A DNA stretch of 64,000 nucleotides from assembly GCA_947462335.1 (NCBI GenBank), contig OX381704.1, positions 44,830,942 through 44,894,941 of the forward strand, in the 5' to 3' direction. Positions 47,201-56,526 of the stretch are shown here, in pieces (the first letter of the stretch is position 1; each line of letters starts with the position of its first letter). Source of the DNA: Harmothoe impar. Taxonomy: Eukaryota > Annelida > Polychaeta > Phyllodocida > Polynoidae. The notes under the pieces are model-generated. The model saw only the letters and a list, made by a program, of their open reading frames with translations. It searched no databases and was not told the DNA's origin. The position numbers and the translations under genes were made by a program.

Positions 47201-50200
47201 ACTTCAAATGTGGGGGTTAAATGCACATCTGTTCTTATATAACTTCTGTAATTAACACCCCAATGTCAAACCGTTTCCACAAAGGTAATATTGGGCCTCA
47301 GTTTGTGAGCCTCATTGTAGGTAAACTAAACTCCAATTTAGATGATTTGCAAAATATGTGTGTCGCTGAATCAAAGTGGAGGTTAAATCATATGTTCTTA
47401 TATAACTTCTGTAATTAAAACCCCAATGTCAAACAGTTTCCACAAAGGTAATATTGGGCCTAAGTTCGTGAGTCTCATTGTAGGTAAACTAAACTCCAAT
47501 TTAGATGATTTGCAAAATATGTGTGTCGCTGAATCAAAGTGGAGGTTAAATCATATGTTCTTATATAACTTCTGTAATTAAAACCCCAATGTCAAACAGT
47601 TTCCATAAAGGTGATATTGGGCCTAGTTCGTGAGTCTCATTGTAGGTAAAGCCGTATAATTGTTATTGTCGGATTGAAACCCACAAATTGTCCGCATTTT
47701 ATTCTTCATATATCAAGATTAGTTAGTGCACCATGGTCGGTGATCGTTTATGTAACTCTCCCACTTTTATATAACTATACCTACCTAATGATATGTGGGT
47801 TCATGACCTTGACACGCCTGTGTGTTTTTCTAAATACATACACTCCTTTGAAATATGTTTAACCGATCTTTTAATTATTTAACCGTTCATAACATACAAA
47901 CGATACATTAAGGTCCTCTCGGTTAATTTGGCTGGGGGTGATCATCCATCCAATAAAATATACTAGTTTTATATTATAATAGTTTATCACTTGGTTTAAC
48001 ACATCTAGGTTTTGCTGCTTCAATTAGTCTGATAATCAAACTATTTACAACAAACAGATGATATGTTACTCTAAGTCTCCACTATTTACTTGCAACCAAA
48101 CTTACTCGAATAGGGTTGTTCGGAATATTTAATTTCTGAAAAATGTGATGAATTCTATTAGGATTCGAACCTATACTGCCTATATATCAAGTGCGTGGTG
48201 CTAACCACTACCCTATGAGTGATACCTGTATGATGGAACTTAAGTACATGAAATAACATTGTCAACATTTGTTTTTGACAACAGAAAGAAGCCCAATCAT
48301 TCGTCTTGTAGGCCACTCACTAATTACATGTGATGTATGTAACATGCGTCATGAGTGGTAATTAAGGCACGATAATTGTGGATTCATAAGGATCATTCTG
48401 GTTGACTCAGTGTGCGCTGCCATATTAGTTCTGCCCTTGGAATTTCTCGCGATTTAGGCCGGTACCATAGTCCCAGATACCATGGTTTCCCCGTACCAAG
48501 CTGCATTCCGAGAGCAGAACCAACATCTCACGAGAACTACCTGTAACAGCGCACATGTGGCGGTCACTGGCACCAGTTGCATTCCGTTTTATCCTTATAG
48601 GACGGGAATAGTGAGCATGCTTATGTGAAGCTACCCTAGTGTTGTGATTAGGGTAAATTACGCTAAAATCGAGTCTAATAGTTTAATCCCCATACAAGGG
48701 AGGTATATTCTCTGTGCTAAAAAATAGCCTGTTTGACTTAACCTAGTCCGCATACCCCCCACTCCCCTTCCCGACGTCTCCCCATTACTTGTCGCACACC
48801 ATTCTCGAAAAACCTCCTCTTATACTAGTTCTCATATTCCTCCCGCTAGATCGGTCTCTATAACCTCGTGTAGGAGGAAAATACGAGATTACACCTGCAC
48901 TACCAACAATAAGCCAAACACTCAAAATATTTGGCTGATAGTAATTATAATGTCCTTGACTGGTTTATAGCCCAAAGTCAAGAAGGGGTAGGGCCAGGAA
49001 GGTTGATATGCACCAGCTAGCCTCCTCGTTATCTGTCTGTAAATAGACTTGAGAGGAATATTGCAGCACATAAACTAGCATGGGTACCCCGATTTTTTCT
49101 TCATTCTCTGGATTACATAGTATGTAAGGAAGAATCTGTAATTTTTGTAGGAAGCTTGAATCTCTTTTTAATTTGGGAGAAATGCCGGATTTCCTCCTGA
49201 AGTGAGGAACTATACACACTCAGCTAACAGAGAAAAGATGTGTCCTTTACATAAGCTACAAGCAGTTATTCAGCAGGAAAACGAGTCAGCGGCCTACTAC
49301 TGCGTCTCTGAGATGTGTTGGAGGCTGAGTATGGTACCCAGGGTTCTCCTCCCACTGCAATGACACCGGCGGGCCGCTGGCGTCGATTTTACCCCAGAAT
49401 TGACCCCAGAATCGCCGCCGGTGTCGTTTCAGCAATCTATAGGTTTTTGAATTTTGAAAATCCATCAATTATTTAAGAAGTTATTCCTGTTTTAGCACTT
49501 TTCTATGCAAAAAAGGTATCAAAGCCGCACTAGGGGTCTAAAAAATGCTATTGGGGTACTTAACAATACCACTGAAACCCCTGTGAATTGTATTACCCAC
49601 ACACCCACTTTGGGTGAATGCTTTAAGTTGCACTGGGGTTATTGACTGTCGTACAAGCCGCGGTTTCTACACAATATTTTACGGTGTGATTTTTGAATCT
49701 GTGGAGAACCCTGGTACCCATGAGCCATAGGCTCTAAAACAACCCAAACAGAGACTCACCTTGGGAGGAGATACACTGTGTGTATGGGTAGCTCTGTAGT
49801 AGTAGATAATACAATAGAACTGCTGTTTGTGTAAGTAGAGTAGTGTAATCTATGTAAGTGTAGTAGTGTGGCTTATGTAAGCGGAGATGCGTCCCACAAT
49901 GAGAGCAGCTCGTACGGAGCAGTAGCTGTAGCAGGTGTGAGCAGTGCCTGAGGCGCTCCTTGCTGCAGGTGGTCACCAGTATGTGTGCATGACCGATGAG
50001 CTCACCTGCCGCTTATAGCCGAGTCATATTAGTGGGTGACAGTGCTGCCGCGCGGTGAGCCTGGCAGGTACTACTCAGTGCTGCAGCAACTATAGTACGG
50101 GCCCGGTCCCTGCACTCAGCATCAAAAGGGGACATGACCTGCGTTACCAGTTTTCAAATATACCCCCTTATCCATGTATTTTGGTGTAAAATAAGACCCC

Positions 50201-53200
50201 CTTAAAATAAATTCTAGAAAAACACAAATTTTTAGTCCTTATAAAGGCATCCCTTTATCAGTTCATTGGAGATATGCATCACCAGTTGTTATTGAAGCAC
50301 TTTGTGACACTAATGAATTGCAAACTGACCAAGGAGAATTCCCTCAAAACAAACTGCCAGAAATATGCATCCTTGAATACCAGCCCTTAATTTTAAATCC
50401 ACGAAGTTCACCTGAAAAATAACACCCCCTATTCTAAAGTCCACTTACAGTGAAAATATATGATAAATGTCCCTTATTTCACGTTTATTAGAACGCAGGT
50501 CAAGTCCCCTATAGGTATGAAGTGCGGGGACCGCGAGTATGGGGCATGGTTATTGTGGCCTGCAGCGCAGTGCGTAGTGCGGACGACCGTGGCTGATGGC
50601 TAGCCACACTCAGCGTCTCTCCATCTTACAATAACATCTGTACCGTATTCGACGTAATATTAAGGCGCCCTCCCCCTAATAAGCGCGCCCTCCCCCTAAT
50701 AAGCGCCCCCTCTCTTTTTGAGGCATTATTAGACTAGAACAAAGGGTCAAATTTCGCGATTTCGGGGACATTTGAACTCTTAGGTATCAAAACGTCATAA
50801 AAATAATTTTATAAGCGCCCTGGGCGCTTATTACGTCGAATACGGTACGTGGTATATTTTAACGCCACCTGAGGAGCAGGTTACAGGATCATAAGGTAAC
50901 AGAAACTGATCCGAAAACTCGGTAGTCTTTATTGTTGAAGGTCTATCTGAATGGCAGTATGTAGCTTGTTTAAATGAAAGAAATATGAAAGCTCACATGC
51001 ATGGTGATGGTCTGAATAACCCCCCTTTTTAGGCATTATAATTGTATGGTTGTAACATGGTATGTTTGAGGAAGTTACGTAGCATTTAAGACAAAAAAAA
51101 CACATAAATTCTTAGCAATGCCAATAGCACTAACACTCAAAGACGTACGCTTTTTGTGTAACATTATTGTCTAACTAATTAAAGTTATCATAACATGTAG
51201 CTGTAGGTGTTTGAGGCATTTGAAAAAGTAATGTGAAAATGTGCTAAATTATATCTTTGAAGCATTGAATAATGGGTAAAATAATTATGATCATTTCCTT
51301 CATTTGGCACCTAACTTTAAGTAGATCAGCTAGTGATCCCTCCACCACCTCTATATGCTTAGCTTTGCTCTTAGTCTTACCCCCATCTCCCAAGTGGTTT
51401 TCCACGTTATCAGACACAACATGATTTCTGTTTCCTTCGGCTTTTCTCTTACTTGAGCGCTTAGACATGGTCATAACCACACTCCGATTTGACTCAGCAC
51501 CACCACTATCCTCCGTTACTGCCACTGAGTGGTCATATTGCATGTAGGGGTATTGTTGGTTCGGCTGTGGATACTGCCACTGTGGGCTGTGCACTTGTGG
51601 CGAATACTGTGGTGGTGGGCAGTATTGGTACTGGTTTGGATACTGCCACGGTGACATCGGCGGTTGTGGTGACTGAAAACCATTAAATGTCTGATTGTAT
51701 GGCTGTGTGTATCCATTACGCTGGCCTTGGTACATTCCCGGCCAGCTTTGGGTAGGCGGGTAGAACTGTCCATCATTTTGATGCTGTGAGAGGTTCTGTT
51801 TCTGTTGGTATGTTGCCATGGACGCTAATAAGAGTTGCGTAGAGGCGCCCCTCGTATCCCAGCCGTCACCTGTTGCCCTGGGAACAACCAACTGGAATTT
51901 CCCCAATCGCTTGTTTTTAGATGGATAGTACTAAAGCGACTATAATCAGATACCCTGTGAGGCTTATATGATTCTCCAAAGTTGAGGGTGCGGCTAATAC
52001 GAGAGGTGTCCCAGCAGGTGGAGTTTTGATTAAAGAGAAAACGATTTTTAAACCGTTTATTTTTTACGTGGGCCGATTTCAAATTGGGGCTTCGGCTTAT
52101 AAGTGGGGTCGTCCTATAGCAGGGGTTTTACGGTAATTTCGAATCGTATCGCCACTACTGAAAAAATTGTGAAATGACGTTCACTATCACAGTCGTCCTC
52201 CAAGATGGCACCCAGTGAAACTCGTCCAAGAATCTGTTTCAACGAAAAAATAAGATAGATCAGTAATCTCGTCTCAAGTTCACACAAAATGTAGATGAGC
52301 TTAAACAAATCAAACAAATGAGTGTTTGTAATACTCAACTTACCGACTCAAAACCTTCAGTCGACAGTGATGGCCTTGACTTGTTGATTCAAAACTTCCA
52401 ACTGACCGCACATCTCCTTCTCATCACGTTAACACGGCAACACTTTGTTGGCCAGGAAATAATTCATTTTCAACAGGCTTCAAGAGGCTGAGGCGAGAGT
52501 CTTGAACTTGTCCTCGAACTTATCGCACACTTATGATCAAGTGGTTTTGCAGGTTTAAAGAGGTTCAAGGCCTTGCATAGGTAGAGAAGATTGATTGTGT
52601 TATTTACATCACATGTGACCGAGGGCTCTAATAACCCATGATTGGAGGAGCACATGCGTTAAGAAACATTTTTTTGAAAGGGGAGGAAATAGAGGAAACA
52701 AAAACGGTCATTAGAAAACAAAAATAAAACCAGAGGGTATGTGCTTGGGAACTACACAACCGCTGACTGTCACATCATAGAGGCTGCAGAGTATTATCAT
52801 TATTCTGTGTGTACCCACGTAGACCTTCATTCTGTGGTTGTTTCTTGCACAGCTGTTTAACATTGAGATCTAAGGGTGTCTGTGTGCAGTTCACTCCTTT
52901 GGAGGATGGATAAAAGGTCATAATTCCATAGGATTCAGTTTTTGTCCAAAAGGGACACTTCTCAAAATCCTTTGTTTTTCTGTTATAAATTCAATCAATC
53001 TCCAAATATCTTTCGTATTAATAGAGATTGTTTCAAACATTATTTCAAACATTATTGTAGTCCTGTTCAATAGTGCATAGCTGCACTATGGACTTCACAA
53101 ACGCAACTCAAACTTTTGTGGCACACCTACATATTTTCGTTTCAAAACGTTGTACACGACCCAGAGGCATAGGCTGCCCTGGGTCAATAGCATCTAAAAT

Positions 53201-56122
53201 CTCTAAGGGAAATTTTTCCTTGAAGTCATCTTCAAGTGGCACATTTATTTGATGGATATGGTACACGCAGTCTAAGAGGGCTAATGTATCTAAGAGAGCT
53301 TTCCAGTCTCGCCAAAGTAGATAGACCAGGAGATTCGTCTGGGGTCAATTACCAGTGTCGAGGTCTGATGGCATTGACTATGTACACAGCAGAAGGTGGA
53401 AAGGCAAACATATAGGGAGTCTCTCATTGGTCCCTTGACCCTTCCCTAGCCATTTGCAACTGATATTTTCTCCTCCACTTTCTCCATGCGGGAGTTCTTG
53501 TGAGTCATCTAGGAGCTCTGTTGAGCTGTATTGGAGTTATATATTGGAGATATATAGAGAACTGGTCTACAAAGGCACTTTCAGCAAAAGCTCGAAATTT
53601 CTGAAACCTTGAACTCAACACTGACAAAATCGCCTGGTGTCCTCTATAACAGGATACGAATTAATCTATGAGAGTTTTTACATCGGACCTATTGATAAGA
53701 TAGCAATGACTTTGATTTCATCCAAGCGTTATCACAAACGATAGGCCATTCACATCAAGAGTAGGATGCAATCTCGTCAGTAAAAACCTTGCGTATGAGC
53801 CTAAATCGCCTATAAGCCGCACCTAGACTTTGTCCTGATCCTATAAGCGACACTGGCGATCTGATTATAGTAACTTTAGTACTGTAATACCACTGAAGTA
53901 TACACGTCCATCAAAAAACTTGCGTATACATAAGCCGCACCCTGACTTTGTCCAGATCCTATGAGCCGCACTGGCAATCTGACTTGCATAGTAACCTGCG
54001 GCCTATATATGTGAGGTTTTAAGGGTATGTGTTAAGATTTTTTTCAACCATTTCAACATTTCAAATATGGAGATGACCTTAGTACACACACCCGAACAGA
54101 GACACGTGGTGGCCTTGCATAAGTAAAGATAAGCCATCACAACTCCAAGGTAAAGTTCTCCTTGACGTTATCATTAAAGGGGGCAATATCACCACTCACA
54201 CTTCATCAAACAGTAGAGAAGAGCAGTATTGAAATGTGAATGAGACACGCTCGGTGATACTGCAGCTTTAAGTGGTAAATTTATTTGATAGTATAATATG
54301 GCAGAACACGTCTAAGTGGGATAATGTATCTTAGAGAGCTTTCCCATCATACCAGAGTAGGTGGACTAGATGAGTGGGGTCATTTACCAGTGTCAAGGCC
54401 TGCCGGCATTGATACATGGATGGTATGATATTCAAGGATGCCCAACCCTTTCTTTTAAAAACGGTTGTGTTTTGTAGATTGCAGCAATTGCTTATAAGGT
54501 AGGGTCGTAACCTCAGCACGCTAACTGATAAACCCTTCTAGACGGACTATGATGGTAGATCATTAAAACCTAATGAATGTACCTGTGTAAACGACTATGA
54601 AACTTGAACTTGAACTTGACTTGTCCTGGTTATGTAAAAAATCGCAGCTGATATGTTCGTCCACAATGAAGGCAGCTTCAGCCTAATATGATATACATTT
54701 CCGGCCGCCATGTTTCATATTTCATTGTATGCTCCTAAGATGTAACATGAGTATTTGAATGGTGGCCTTTAAGAACTGCATAGTGCTCAGAAGTCTCTAC
54801 ACACTGGAAACACTCTAAAACAGACCGTGGTTGACCTTCACTGGCGACGGCCCAAAAATTACCAATCGATTTTTTTATTTTTTTTCTGTGTATATAATTA
54901 TCCCTATTGTTACATTTTGAAGCCCCTACTGGAGGGACAGGCACAAAACGCCATTGTAGGCTGTGCCAAGGGGGAGGTGATGGTGATTAAATCTATGAGG
55001 TGAGTGAAGGTAGAAAGCACTCCCCCACATTTTTACAGAGGCAATGGTTCTTTTACATCTGACACCACACACTGTCACATACATATTGTTGGACAGGCCT
55101 TTTGCATGCTGTCAACCACAGCATGGGGAAGTTTGTAATGTGACACTAGCAGCCTGCTGTGTCACGTTACAAACTCAGCCCTGCTGTGGTTGACATACAG
55201 CATACCAAAGGTCTGTCTATCTAATTATTCCTATTTTAAGGTACCAGTACTGCTAGGGTTTATACTAAACTAACTGGTAGGTTACATGTTATACTAACTA
55301 CCGTAGTAGGTTATATATTATGACCCTGGGTCATCTAGGTCAAGGCTGGTCTGCCTTCACCAGTCACCACCCCCCTTACTGGATTTGGCTTCTGTCAAAT
55401 ATCAATGGGATCGGACATCTTAGAAATGAATACATAACAGTCACTGTTTAAGATAAATAACAGTTTTATGTAGATGGTCAAATCATGTAACCGGTCAAAT
55501 TCGTTACATGATTTGGGATGATTTGACTGGCACATGATGTGTTTGACCGGTAGAAGTGAACACTAAATGACCTGAAATGGAGACAGAATAACATAAAATG
55601 GATTTTTTTGTAACATGCTAATGGGTAGGGACTGTATCAAGTAGTGTAGCATAAGAAAATGTGCATTCAAACGGGGTCAGGTGATACTACCTCAAAGTCT
55701 GGGATAACCTTATACACAAAAAAAAACATGTAAAAAGAGAGAAAATTAACTTTGGATGCAGTAAACGGTAATAATTGAAAGAGATAAGTCATGTGTTGTT
55801 GATACATTGTATATCGTACAATCCACTTTTGCCAGTGAAATACGTCACGGGCATCATGTCAATAATAAGGCACAATGCATCTAAAGACTATGCTGCCCTT
55901 AAAAGGCGATCAGTACCTGGGACCAGAACTAGTACAGGGACGGTAACAGTTCCAGTAGAGACATAGGCAGGAGTATGGTTAGTAGTCCTTACCTGTACGT
56001 TCAGGGGCCTGGATGTCGGGTGTTACTGGAGAGGGTGCGGACAGGGGGCCCTCCCCCCTGTCAGAAGGGTTGGTGAGATTACATGTCATCCCCCTCGGGT
56101 CCGCTTCACCTGGGCTCGCCAT
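37407..56122 (-). CDS. CIPC: CIPC homologue (CLOCK-interacting pacemaker), five coding exons
   Basis: Coding exons on the minus strand are 56122-55993, 39630-39545, 39313-38971, 38574-38528 and 38249-37407. They total 1449 bp: 482 residues plus stop. Phases match at all four junctions and every intron is GT-AG. The decisive block is RFLRTRQALEKSGLLGITMK in the last exon, followed by a Leu/Asn/Lys heptad region (QLKRDTEILMRSLF). This is the conserved C-terminal CIPC region that in vertebrates binds CLOCK and represses CLOCK-BMAL1 transcription. A FLHPSYGS motif upstream also recalls CIPC. The start ATG at 56122 has an in-frame TAG upstream; a further non-coding 5' exon is likely. The N-terminal half is Ser/Pro-rich and poorly conserved. 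Intron 1 is 16.4 kb and holds a Penelope-like element in the opposite orientation. Confidence 0.82.
37463..37650 (-). repeat. CAG/CAA trinucleotide tract encoding polyglutamine in CIPC
   Basis: On the plus strand the tract reads as CTG/TTG triplets. The longest glutamine run is about 18, broken by Lys or Leu. The mixed codons suggest the tract is less prone to expansion than pure CAG. Vertebrate CIPC has no such tail, to my knowledge. Confidence 0.9.
38528..39630 (-). CDS. CIPC: CIPC exons 2-4
   Basis: The exons are 39630-39545 (KTASPSRPPSILASIMLGEP then NLLSHQ), 39313-38971 (starting SFGKPLSNKPCGDSDMDRRG, with a Gln-rich helical QRLKQRIQLQVQHQKQQQK) and 38574-38528 (QPQLANMLTSPEPSQ). Junctions make Glu, Tyr and phase-0 joins. 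The 47-bp exon 4 is small but has a CTGTTACAG acceptor and a CAG-GTAAGA donor. Confidence 0.78.
38752..38915. repeat. Dispersed GAGTAACTCGC repeat in a CIPC intron
   Basis: It shares GGTGAGTAACTCGC, GCATTCATGGCTCATGCCGA and TTGCTACACTCCCAA with the block at 17865-18015. Non-coding. Confidence 0.6.
39631..40167. other. CIPC intron 1, proximal part
   Basis: Intron sequence between CIPC exon 2 and the retroelement. I see no gene. It contains GATCAAGTTCTGTA words twice (near 39692 and 39744), and no other structure. Confidence 0.5.
40168..40843 (+). repeat. Penelope-like element 5' terminal repeat (PLTR)
   Basis: The repeat begins TGCTAGTACACATTTCACC and ends CCTCCTCGTTTTCTACA. It holds a hammerhead-like core (40353-40380), AATAAA-type words near 40250 and 40492, and an 18-bp palindrome GCACTTGTAAACAAGTGC at 40646-40663. 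The 67-codon frame on its minus strand is present in both repeats and is not a gene. Confidence 0.92.
40353..40402 (+). ncRNA. Hammerhead ribozyme-like motif in 5' PLTR
   Basis: The conserved CTGATGA core (40353-40359) is followed by a short stem II (GAC-CC pairing with GG-GTC, loop ATAA, one bulged G) and then CGAAAC (40375-40380). A small hairpin CTAC-AAGA-GTA comes next, as expected for stem III, and then GTTGG, where cleavage after GTT would fall. Hammerhead motifs are known from the terminal repeats of Penelope-like elements. Stem I pairing is weak by eye, so activity is uncertain. Confidence 0.6.
40868..42901 (+). CDS. Penelope-like element ORF1, RGG-rich protein
   Basis: The frame of 677 codons starts 25 bp after the PLTR. 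The N-terminal third is Ser/Thr/Asp-rich with a basic ARKRLKSVRKAP stretch, likely a nuclear localisation signal. Residues about 285-400 hold four imperfect repeats pairing a V(N/K)TR motif with a CET motif. Residues about 540-640 are Glu/Lys/Ala-rich and predicted helical (RAELEKAKAEITRLKAVVEG). The tail is RGG/RG-rich (HHRGGRYSRPHRPRG and NRGRGRGEG), typical of RNA binding. Some Penelope-like elements have an upstream ORF, but I do not recognise this one. It probably packages or chaperones element RNA; that is inference. Confidence 0.85.
   Translation: MSSQTPSARGPIHRADSEGRRPHLTVGSLPESVQTDKTDLVFGSGDNNPDLPSTSGDGSGTKRSVEEMLNHSGSQGETSQDETSVDDTSGPARKRLKSVRKAPSNVKSNTAEDLDTEQTVSMRHCKPTYQSSIHRYFSSRHNATFRVGENNNFTKTDRRFAERGVRLSDSVSANTNSFSATETPALTTAIANNHLVLNIADPVLQTLIDLARESDETAPPALDTSKYAHRPEAPSRTSRANTRIVSRGTPDRPRGRLTYLAPSQNKTISVDQKVAMHRSSLVLPHTNQSSVNTRHNVVKNRVYCETDNNATGTDNSVRQLTVDSQTSRPTINSVNTRHLVHCETETNTVNTRCIAMQCNTHCETVDPKTVKTRCTPIGLYSGAHCETVSPEGDDFLANRPENTEPPDKNQKRKQENKAKFSSFSYSKQIDALLPPVCKSMWRHAKNQGAQCTKAGLRAEYYQNRFDADEVEPITLGLKDAEPWMYREPAKQEIVKIRKAAAVEIAKIGAQTYQRMAEEYDASAQGNLDVTLSTVTRLEGKEVAQAKLVRTRKVISRKVDAEHLEELKILEERQEGVQERTPTDDQILDPYKNLREAQKKSNAAQRAELEKAKAEITRLKAVVEGFQKTSRGGHHRGGRYSRPHRPRGPRQNRGRGRGEGPEEPRDPRLTIGARANQQ
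42755..42778 (+). promoter_or_regulatory. Candidate -1 frameshift region between ORF1 and ORF2
   Basis: Eight G residues (42756-42763) and seven more (42771-42777) lie in the overlap where the ORF2 frame is open (from 42619) and ORF1 is still being read. In the ORF1 frame the bases split as G GGG GGG, the layout of a -1 slippery heptamer. ORF2 lies in the -1 frame relative to ORF1. No experimental or structural support is visible. Confidence 0.4.
42970..45378 (+). CDS. Penelope-like element ORF2: reverse transcriptase and GIY-YIG endonuclease
   Basis: From 42970 there are 802 codons to TGA; the frame is open back to 42619, overlapping ORF1. The N terminus has the conserved LLKKGLNFCPVVSN block. 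Reverse transcriptase motifs follow (numbered from 42970): PGRPVVSANGCPTEKIS about 263-279, motif A LDVTSLYTN (Asp 323), motif B GTAMGTRLAPSYANLFM about 384-400, and motif C FIDDVFFVW (Asp 423-424). Then come LYNKPTDVNTYLDF and a Cys-rich linker (about 659-678, CRKLFCDKC). The C-terminal GIY-YIG domain has LIYCLQC, YVGKTERAIRGRIYEHTRS about 711-729 and a late Glu in FHWIEKLHSH. All key residues are intact. The first in-frame ATG (43297) lies inside the conserved N-terminal region, so translation must begin upstream by frameshift or a non-AUG start. Confidence 0.95.
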   Translation: MSDLPRNVVNLSEKTLSQNEESLLKKGLNFCPVVSNISEGDIKIELDKFHNTLRTKTFFHKNNNENGSGQLKSEVDPNQPLITESWGNKITQTKLAVGSAGKPFQDQDLMTDLREKSRWVPPHGPKNLEDFIAINEMEVASMVLDYTPATKNLTRGEEEALKSLSCDTEITIKPADKGGAIVIQNTKDYVKEGMRQLKDENTYERLKGDPVLEFAEKVDEKIIDMTADGELSFLMAGSMRNIRPKTPHIYFLPKIHKGVTPPPGRPVVSANGCPTEKISAFVDAFLKPLVPEITSYVKDTTDFINKVEGLEKLEEDAIIGTLDVTSLYTNIPNGEGMAVILEKLNGIRDPRLMPKNQSLVDLLEMVLTMNHIQFNGRHYLQKRGTAMGTRLAPSYANLFMENVEKAALHNHDKQPTIWLRFIDDVFFVWTHGEMELNRWIQHLNQFHDTIKFTAETSKNEISFLDTKVQVDKHTRKLYTDLYNKPTDVNTYLDFTSAHPISTKISLPYSQILRIFRICQKLEDFEKHTSQKMQEFIEKGYPRKMLEKALTKVRSQNRLECLKSKPRKPKNKDTSYLISTHRPGNNIINKTVSKNWDRLGSSKTTKFLRRGGLVKGQKRPKNLKDHLVRAATNYPTSDDEEDGIFGGRIQSDTKRPRNKCRKLFCDKCAKINKTGNVVCNTTGKSYPTKTNVTCESSNLIYCLQCRKCKMHYVGKTERAIRGRIYEHTRSVKKNQGETDVPWHFNQCDHNKTADMEFHIMDFIGRHPKSDEGRRLLALVEFHWIEKLHSHAPKGMNTQDGSHG
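45477..46152 (+). repeat. Penelope-like element 3' terminal repeat (PLTR)
   Basis: Copy of 40168-40843 at an exact offset of 5309 bp with no difference I could find. It follows ORF2 by 98 bp. Confidence 0.93.
45662..45711 (+). ncRNA. Hammerhead ribozyme-like motif in 3' PLTR
   Basis: Second copy of the CTGATGA ... CGAAAC core, identical to 40353-40402. Two ribozymes flanking the body would let element RNA be cut into monomers; that is inference from the family. Confidence 0.6.
46412..46503. repeat. 23-bp tandem repeat, four units
   Basis: CAGTTTGCCGTGAGAAAGGC plus CCA repeats at 46412, 46435, 46458 and 46481, with one to four changes per unit. Confidence 0.95.
47200..47655. repeat. 163-bp tandem repeat, about 2.7 units
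   Basis: GTTCTTATATAACTTCTGTA occurs at 47231, 47394 and 47557. Units share TTTCCACAAAGGTAATATTG, AACTCCAATTTAGATGATTT and ATCAAAGTGGAGGTTAAAT. The third unit is truncated by GCCGTATAATTG. Non-coding. Confidence 0.93.
47656..50640. other. CIPC intron 1, middle part
   Basis: No gene recognised. Apart from the tRNA-like segment at 48150-48218 I see only AT-rich intron sequence and GC-richer patches around 49300-50150 with short palindromic words. Near 49320 and 49690 the phrase GAACCCTGGTACCC is inverted relative to GGTACCCAGGGTTC, which may mark the ends of an old insertion of about 400 bp. Confidence 0.5.
48150..48218 (-). pseudogene. tRNA-like segment (degenerate tRNA or SINE head)
   Basis: On the minus strand it reads TAGGGTAGTGGTTAGCACC, close to an A box, then about 25 bp later GGTTCGAATCC, a perfect B box. 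The acceptor arms do not pair and the anticodon stem is poor, so it is not a functional tRNA. A SINE promoter head is the likeliest source. Confidence 0.55.
50643..50845. mobile_element. Family-B MITE (TA-flanked, CCGTATTCGACGTAAT ends)
   Basis: The 203-bp element lies between TA dinucleotides at 50641-50642 and 50846-50847. Its ends are CCGTATTCGACGTAATA and TTACGTCGAATACGG. The interior repeats TCCCCCTAATAAGCGC. A diverged partial right end is near 2335-2360 (TTATTACGTCGAACATGGTA). The termini resemble family A in starting CCGTA. Confidence 0.8.
51244..51906 (-). CDS. Unrecognised Y/P/Q-rich ORF in CIPC intron 1
   Basis: The frame is 220 codons; an internal Met in ASMATYQQKQNLSQ with a good context (GTCCATGG) is the likelier start, giving about 190 residues. 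The first 100 are a Gln/Pro/Tyr/Trp-rich, prion-like region (e.g. QYQYCPPPQYSPQVHSPQW). A lysine-rich segment SKRSSKRKAEG follows (probable nuclear signal), and then SLADLLKVRCQMKEM. A weak acceptor lies at the upstream edge (AATTCCAG). It may be a single-exon gene, an alternative exon of CIPC, or a piece of a transposon ORF. The frame is too long and biased in composition to be chance. Function unknown. Confidence 0.45.
   Translation of the reverse strand: MGKFQLVVPRATGDGWDTRGASTQLLLASMATYQQKQNLSQHQNDGQFYPPTQSWPGMYQGQRNGYTQPYNQTFNGFQSPQPPMSPWQYPNQYQYCPPPQYSPQVHSPQWQYPQPNQQYPYMQYDHSVAVTEDSGGAESNRSVVMTMSKRSSKRKAEGNRNHVVSDNVENHLGDGGKTKSKAKHIEVVEGSLADLLKVRCQMKEMIIIILPIIQCFKDII
51915..52137. mobile_element. 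Family-A MITE, degraded copy in CIPC intron
   Basis: It contains GACTATAATCAGATACC, GTGAGGCTTATATGATTCTC and GGTGCGGCTAATACGAGAG, and a right end TTTTACGGTA. The left end is lost. It abuts the upstream end of the ORF at 51244-51906. Confidence 0.6.
52138..53230. other. CIPC intron 1, no gene recognised
   Basis: AT-rich sequence with CAAACATTATTTCAAACATT duplicated near 53034-53053. Nothing else stands out. Confidence 0.4.
53235..54425. repeat. Direct repeat pair about 1.03 kb apart
   Basis: A 150-bp block at 53238-53390 recurs at 54268-54420. Landmarks are TTTATTTGAT, AATGTATCT, AGAGAGCTTTCC and ATTACCAGTGTCGAGG against ATTTACCAGTGTCAAGG. Between them lies a decayed family-A MITE (about 53790-54030, CGTATA(A/C)ATAAGCCGCAC). 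Confidence 0.7.
55092..55221. repeat. Long hairpin, about 60-bp arms
   Basis: The left arm is GACAGGCCTTTTGCATGCTG then TCAACCACAGCA then GTTTGTAATGTGACAC. The right arm is the complement with few mismatches and a 4-bp insertion (ATGT). The loop is under 10 bp. It would fold into a near-perfect stem as RNA or cruciform DNA. A MITE origin is likely. Confidence 0.85.
55993..56122 (-). CDS. CIPC: CIPC exon 1 (first coding exon)
   Basis: ATG at 56122-56120 starts MASPGEADPRGMTCNLTN; the exon ends PDIQAPERT with one base of the next codon before GTAAGG. The 130-bp exon joins 39630 in phase to give Glu-Lys-Thr. A TAG lies in frame seven codons upstream of the ATG. CCGCAG at about 56155 could be the acceptor from a non-coding 5' exon. 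Confidence 0.7.
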
Positions 56123-56526
56123 TAGCGTGGCAGGTACACCGCTCAGCTACTCTGCGGTTGGTCTAGTTGCGACAGTAAATATCCGCTAGTCGCTAGCTAT
56201 AAAGATATAAGGATAAGTAAGGAAAATAGCATTAGTAAAAAGAAAATTGGCTTTTAAGTACTTTTAAGCAGCATGATGGCATTAATGGAGGACAGGACCC
56301 TGGATCGCCTGTCCAAGTCGCGTCCAAGTGTAACATTGATAAAATCTAGATCTGACATAAAATGAACTTTATATCTAATGAGTCATACAACCAAAACACA
56401 AACAGTCTGGTCACATTTAGAAGACTAATATACAGTTTCATATGTCGACTGACGGGGTCAAAAAATGAGTTGATCAAAAGCTTGGTGGATCCAAGAAGTG
56501 ATACTCAATACACGTCCCATATCTGG

